From an uncultured Pelagibacteraceae bacterium (GTDB taxonomy: Bacteria > Pseudomonadota > Alphaproteobacteria > Pelagibacterales > Pelagibacteraceae), in the NCBI GenBank assembly GCA_902558545.1, contig CACEEJ010000007.1, positions 1 through 46,970 on the forward strand: a stretch of 46,970 nucleotides of DNA, read 5' to 3'. Below, piece by piece: positions 43,495 to 46,970 of this stretch. Every line of letters starts with the position of its first letter. Position 1 is the stretch's first letter. The notes below the pieces were generated by a model. The model did not search any database and had not been told where the DNA came from. It saw nothing but the letters and a program-made list of their open reading frames with translations. The position numbers were made by a program, and so were the translations under genes.

Positions 43495-44625
43495 TTAATT
43501 TTGGTTAATTAACTTTTGATACATTTCCTGATCAGTATCTCCCTCACAACCAAAAACCAAAACATTAGATTTTTCATTAAGATCTAATTTTTCTTTAATT
43601 GCTTGATCTTCACAACTTGTAATCAAACTGATTACTCCAGGTGCTGAATTTTCTCCTGCAATTATTCTATCATCACTAAAGCTTGAATTTCCAAGTAGTT
43701 TCATAGTTTTTGCAATATCATCATCTGGTAAAGTAATACAATGTTTAACTGAATTTTTGAGTATTTCCCATGGGACCAATGATACTTCACCACAAGACAT
43801 ACCACCCATCAAGCTTTCTCTTTTAATATCTATTTTTTCTATTTTCCCAGTTTTAATGCTTTCCATTACACACGCGGCACTATCCGGTTCAACAACCATA
43901 ATTGTTGGGACATAGCTCAAATATCTTGCAATACCTGCAACCATGGCAGCAGCCATGCCACCAACGCCAGCCTGTAAAATGATGTGAGTAATTTTCTCTT
44001 CCTGGATTTGATTAGTTATCTCCTTCATCATTACCGTATAACCTGCCATTGTATACTTGGGAATTACCATATAATCTTTCCAAGCAACATCCTGAACTAT
44101 TTGCCAATTATTTTCAGTAGACTGTTTTATGCATTCCATTAATGATTTTTCATAATTACCTTTTACTTTAACCACATCTGCTCCAAGTGCAGACATAGCT
44201 TTGCCTCTTGCATCACTTACAAATTCACTAATAAATATTTTACATTTTAATCCCAATCTTCTTGCTCCCCAGGCAACAGATCTTCCATGATTACCGGCAG
44301 TAGCTGTTGCTACCACTATATCTTTATCTCCTTTGGTTACTTTTTCTACCGCATAAGCTCCACCTAAAGCTTTAAAAGATTTTAAATCAAATCTTTTATT
44401 TTCATCTTTATAAAAAATTTTGTTTAAATTTAATTCTTTTGAAAGTTTATTTAAAGAAAGTAAGGGAGTAGGAGAATAACCTTTCCACTCAGAAATACTC
44501 TTATAAGCATCATCAATTTCTTCTGAGGATAGAGAACTTAGAATTTCTTTTTTATTAAATGAGTAATTTTTATTGTCTGTAAATTCTGTGTATTTCCACT
44601 GATGACCGTTAGATAATATAGTCAT
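43495..44625 (-). CDS. dpaL: 2,3-Diaminopropionate ammonia-lyase
   Basis: PLP-dependent lyase of fold type II, 376 residues, that splits 2,3-diaminopropionate to pyruvate and ammonia. The PLP Lys is K85 in the block RFDLKSFKALGGAYA (family: RFxLxxFKxLGG), the phosphate-binding Gly-rich loop is VATATAGNHGRSVAW, and QAGVGGMAAAM is the second cofactor loop. Length is close to E. coli DpaL. It starts 3 bases after the GlnT-like stop, so both are co-transcribed. In the family some members also act on N-methylated diaminopropionate; this is relevant because the upstream enzyme may use methylamine. Confidence 0.88.
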   Translation of the reverse strand: MTILSNGHQWKYTEFTDNKNYSFNKKEILSSLSSEEIDDAYKSISEWKGYSPTPLLSLNKLSKELNLNKIFYKDENKRFDLKSFKALGGAYAVEKVTKGDKDIVVATATAGNHGRSVAWGARRLGLKCKIFISEFVSDARGKAMSALGADVVKVKGNYEKSLMECIKQSTENNWQIVQDVAWKDYMVIPKYTMAGYTVMMKEITNQIQEEKITHIILQAGVGGMAAAMVAGIARYLSYVPTIMVVEPDSAACVMESIKTGKIEKIDIKRESLMGGMSCGEVSLVPWEILKNSVKHCITLPDDDIAKTMKLLGNSSFSDDRIIAGENSAPGVISLITSCEDQAIKEKLDLNEKSNVLVFGCEGDTDQEMYQKLINQN

Positions 44626-44628
44626 ACA

Positions 44629-45954
44629 CTAACAATCTAAGGTATTATCTTTTTCCCACTTTGTAACATCTTTTGTTTTATCAAAATTATTTTTTGATTT
44701 GAATTCATTCATTTCTGAACTTCTTAACTTTATATAACTTTCAATAACATCTTTACCAAAAGCATCATTCATATCTTTATTATTTTTTAATAAATTTAAT
44801 GATTGTGCAAGTTCATCAGGAAGTTTAGGTAAGTTGGGATATTTATGATGATCTTCATACATATTGCAATCCAAAGGTTTGCCTGGATCAACTTTATTTT
44901 TTAAACCATATAGACCAGATGCTAAAACACTTGCTTGCAATAAGTAAGGATTAGCAGAACCATCCATTAATCTTAATTCAAATCTTCCAGGATCAGGGAT
45001 TCTTATCATATGTGTTCGATTATTACCTGTGTAGGAAATGCTACTTGGTGACCATGATGCTCCAGATTTTGTAGGTGGTGCATTTATTCTTCTGTAACTA
45101 TTAATTGTTGGGTTAAAAAATGCAGATAAAGATGAAGCGTTTTTAATTACTCCACCTAAAAAATTATAAGCCATTTTACTTAAACCAAGCTTATCTTTAT
45201 TGTCTAAGAATTTATTTTTACTACCTTGCCAAACAGATACATGTGCATGACAACCATTCCCGGTTAAATTTCCAAATGGTTTAGGCATAAATGTTGCTCT
45301 TAATCCGTGCTTTTCAGCAATTGTTTTTACCATAAACTTAAAAAAGGTATGTCTGTCTGCAGTTTTTAGGCAATCTGAATAATCCCAATTCATTTCAAAC
45401 TGACCGTTAGCATCCTCGTGATCGTTTTGATAAGGGCCCCATCCCATTTCAATCATAAAGTCGCAAATTTCCTTAATTAAATCATACCTTCTCATTAATG
45501 CAGATTGGTCGTAACAAGGTTTGGATTGTTTATCTCTTGGATCTGCAATTGAGTTTCCATCAGATGAAATTAAAAAATATTCACACTCAACCCCCGATTT
45601 CATTGTTAAATTTTGTTTTTTTAGTTTTTTTATTTGATTTTTTAACATCACTCTGGGTGATGCATCTACAGGTTTGCCATTCATCCATAAATCAGAAGCT
45701 AACCATCCAACTTCTTTATTCCATGGAAGTTGAATTAAACTATCTGGATCAGGAATTCCAAACATGTCTGAGTCAGCAGGTGTCATATCTAACCATGCTG
45801 CAAATCCAGCAAAACCAGCTCCTGCATTTTGCATTTCTTTTATTGCATGAGCTGGTACTAATTTTGATCTTAATACACCAAATAAATCTACAAAACTGAT
45901 TAAAAAATATTTAATTTTTTTTTGCTTAGCAATTTGAAATAAATTTTTAGACAC
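44629..45954 (-). CDS. glnT: GlnT-type glutamine synthetase or gamma-glutamylmethylamide synthetase
   Basis: 441-residue ATP-dependent ligase of the glutamine synthetase superfamily (GlnT group). Metal/active-site blocks: E123 and E125 in GVECEYF, NDHEDANGQFEMNWDYSD, NGCHAHVSVW, and the Arg-rich SYRRINAP and RFELRLMDGSANPYL. GlnT-type proteins include gamma-glutamylmethylamide synthetase (GmaS), which captures methylamine; sequence alone does not settle ammonia versus methylamine. It starts with GTG at 45954 and lacks a ribosome binding site. It stands between an ammonium transporter and dpaL, so nitrogen capture is a firm context reading. GmaS is my second choice and not excluded. Confidence 0.78.
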   Translation of the reverse strand: MSKNLFQIAKQKKIKYFLISFVDLFGVLRSKLVPAHAIKEMQNAGAGFAGFAAWLDMTPADSDMFGIPDPDSLIQLPWNKEVGWLASDLWMNGKPVDASPRVMLKNQIKKLKKQNLTMKSGVECEYFLISSDGNSIADPRDKQSKPCYDQSALMRRYDLIKEICDFMIEMGWGPYQNDHEDANGQFEMNWDYSDCLKTADRHTFFKFMVKTIAEKHGLRATFMPKPFGNLTGNGCHAHVSVWQGSKNKFLDNKDKLGLSKMAYNFLGGVIKNASSLSAFFNPTINSYRRINAPPTKSGASWSPSSISYTGNNRTHMIRIPDPGRFELRLMDGSANPYLLQASVLASGLYGLKNKVDPGKPLDCNMYEDHHKYPNLPKLPDELAQSLNLLKNNKDMNDAFGKDVIESYIKLRSSEMNEFKSKNNFDKTKDVTKWEKDNTLDC

Positions 45955-45971
45955 AACTTAAGTTAACACAA

Positions 45972-46124
45972 TTATTTAAAAAAAGATAAAATTGTTTCTT
46001 TATAATAAATTAAATTAACAAGAATAATTACAATTACAGCTAGTATCACTCCATACTTAGCTTTAGGAAATGCTACCCCTCTCATTTTAGAAGGTCTTAG
46101 TTCTTCGTTATCTTTATCATCCAT
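45972..46124 (-). CDS. Putative 50-residue single-pass membrane protein
   Basis: A 50-codon frame lies between the 76-residue protein and the GlnT-like gene, on their strand. The product has an acidic, polar N-terminus (MDDKDNEELRPSKMRG), a strong hydrophobic segment (GVILAVIVIILVNLIYY, about 25-41) and a short basic tail. Its ATG lies four bases after the T-run of a terminator and has no ribosome binding site; the stop is 17 bases before the GTG of the next gene. I do not recognise a family. The clear membrane-protein layout and operon position support coding. Confidence 0.6.
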   Translation of the reverse strand: MDDKDNEELRPSKMRGVAFPKAKYGVILAVIVIILVNLIYYKETILSFFK

Positions 46125-46128
46125 ATCT

Positions 46129-46163
46129 AAAAAAAAAAAGGGCGCCACAATTAAGTAGCGCCC
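46129..46163 (-). terminator. Intrinsic terminator inside the ammonium-transport operon
   Basis: On the minus strand a hairpin with arms GGGCGC and GCGCCC (46140-46163, with an internal C/A mismatch and an extra GT/AC pair) is followed by eleven T (46129-46139). It lies 15 bases after the 76-residue gene's stop and 5 bases before the 50-residue gene's ATG, so it probably reduces expression of the downstream nitrogen genes relative to the transporter. Confidence 0.88.
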
Positions 46164-46178
46164 AAATTTATTTTTTAA

Positions 46179-46409
46179 TTACCAATCGGTAATATTGCTT
46201 TTATGGTCGTTAGCACCATGTCTTTTTCTAGCTAGTCTATCAAGTTCTTCACTTTCAGATTTAGCTGTTAAAACATGCCAACCAATCCACAAAATAATAG
46301 CAATGATTACCAGTATTCCTTCACTAGATCCAGCACCAGGATAAACAGCACCAGCAACCTCTTCAGCTGGTTTGTTAAGGTGATCTATCCAGTTTGTAAC
46401 TGTAGCCAT
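46179..46409 (-). CDS. Small membrane protein encoded with the ammonium transporter
   Basis: 76 residues: a polar N-terminus of about 32, one hydrophobic segment (GILVIIAIILWIGWHVL, about 31-47) and a highly charged tail (SESEELDRLARKRHG). AAGGAGAG, which overlaps the amt stop codon, gives it a good ribosome binding site. I do not recognise a named family. Position directly after amt (13 bases) suggests a partner or regulator of the transporter. It is followed by a terminator. Confidence 0.72.
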   Translation of the reverse strand: MATVTNWIDHLNKPAEEVAGAVYPGAGSSEGILVIIAIILWIGWHVLTAKSESEELDRLARKRHGANDHKSNITDW

Positions 46410-46422
46410 ATATTACTCTCCT

Positions 46423-46970
46423 TTACCTGGTTGCGGACGCAACTGCTTTTTCGTCCTCTTTAGCAGTCTCCATTATTTCATAGTCTAGTCCAGCTATCTC
46501 AACTTCACGAGGGATTCTTAATTTACCCATACCATGAAGAACTCTAGCTATGACATAGCCCGGTATTAGTCCAAGAACAACGAACATTATTAATGCACCG
46601 ATGAATTGACCTAATGGGTTAATTGTAGCATAAGTTGTTCCATCCCACATAGCGCCAACACTGTAACCAGATGATGGGTAACCATTTAAGACAAAACCGC
46701 AAATTACTAGACCAATAAATCCAGCATATCCATGTACCGCTACTGCACCAACTGCATCATCAATTTTGAACTTACGTTCAACCCAGTAATGTAGTTTGTA
46801 TGAAATAACAACACCGATCATACCGATGATCATTGCTTGAATTGGATGATATAAATCATTTCCAGCTGAAGCACATATGATACCTGCTAGTCCACTAGAG
46901 TATGTCCAGAAAGGATCACCTTTAGCAATCCAATAACCGGCTAATAATCCTCCTGATAATGACATCAAGA
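46423..46970 (-). CDS. amt: Ammonium transporter (Amt), N-terminus outside the window
   Basis: C-terminal 182 or so residues of an Amt/MEP/Rh ammonium channel. The frame is open to the last bases of the window, so the gene is cut by the edge. Amt blocks seen: AGIICASAGNDLYHPIQAMIIGMIGV, then DDAVGAVAVHGYAGFIGLV, which includes the pore His of VHGYAG. The C-terminal tail after the last membrane segment is cytoplasmic and acidic. First of the nitrogen operon. Confidence 0.95.
   Translation of the reverse strand, partial: LMSLSGGLLAGYWIAKGDPFWTYSSGLAGIICASAGNDLYHPIQAMIIGMIGVVISYKLHYWVERKFKIDDAVGAVAVHGYAGFIGLVICGFVLNGYPSSGYSVGAMWDGTTYATINPLGQFIGALIMFVVLGLIPGYVIARVLHGMGKLRIPREVEIAGLDYEIMETAKEDEKAVASATR

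Noticed and set aside
45498..45899. Open frame of 133 codons on the plus strand
   Set aside because: Antisense to the GlnT-like gene, whose active-site blocks are clear; the product is a Leu/Gln-rich shadow.
1..46970. RNA genes, CRISPR arrays, insertion sequences, phage genes and riboswitches
   Set aside because: By eye I found no tRNA-like cloverleaf, repeat-spacer series, transposase or integrase, and no intergenic stretch long enough for a typical riboswitch; a covariance-model search could still reveal a small RNA.

Overview
The window is almost certainly a chromosomal segment of a SAR11-type marine alphaproteobacterium (Pelagibacterales, 'Candidatus Pelagibacter'-like). Reasons: very AT-rich sequence, genes packed with 0-100 base gaps or ATGA/TAATG overlaps, no intergenic stretch of 300 bases or more, and a gene content of ABC transporters, 2-oxoglutarate oxygenases, aldehyde dehydrogenases and enzymes for small nitrogen compounds and osmolytes. 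I saw no rRNA, tRNA, CRISPR, insertion sequence or phage gene.

Layout. (1) 1-6615, plus strand: end of a glutarate hydroxylase gene (glaH/csiD), a pyrroline-5-carboxylate reductase-like gene, a complete LivG-F-H-M type ABC importer core, an unannotated 23-residue membrane peptide and an MFS transporter, closed by a bidirectional terminator. (2) 6648-11963, minus strand: a luciferase-like flavin monooxygenase, a DUF1185 protein, an alpha/beta hydrolase, an aldehyde dehydrogenase and the periplasmic binding protein that probably serves the Liv importer. Parts 1 and 2 together look like an uptake-plus-ring-opening pathway for an unidentified nitrogenous compound and are the best candidate for an undescribed system. 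(3) 12069-17524: a 2OG oxygenase, an EamA exporter, a betainyl-CoA-thioesterase-like hotdog protein and an orphan ProV-type ATPase (minus), divergent from a class II aldolase-like protein and a gamma-butyrobetaine-hydroxylase-like oxygenase (plus); this suggests use of carnitine or a related betaine. (4) 17508-20769, minus: aldehyde dehydrogenase, beta-hydroxyacid dehydrogenase, EamA transporter.

(5) 20828-29568, plus: an Asp/Glu-racemase-fold protein and an ectoine-hydrolase-like M24 protein (a EutA/DoeA-like pair), a complete spermidine/putrescine-type ABC importer with an attenuator hairpin after the binding-protein gene, and a 3-hydroxyacyl-CoA dehydrogenase/enoyl-CoA hydratase fusion. 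(6) 29561-34578: a divergent membrane-anchored cyclophilin, an unrecognised secreted HExxH protein, an agmatinase-family ureohydrolase, a second aldehyde dehydrogenase and an ArgE-like deacetylase.

(7) 34603-42060, plus: mostly housekeeping genes (csaA, a LysE exporter, acnA, a YfgM-like protein, bamB, a cupin, zapE, a YjbQ protein). (8) 42069-46970, minus: ammonium transporter (cut by the window edge), two small membrane proteins, a type III glutamine synthetase/gamma-glutamylmethylamide-synthetase-like enzyme, 2,3-diaminopropionate ammonia-lyase and a DNA photolyase, i.e. a nitrogen-acquisition operon with a photolyase at its end.

Functions are assigned by motif and family recognition from the sequence alone; substrates of the transporters and dehydrogenases are inferences.
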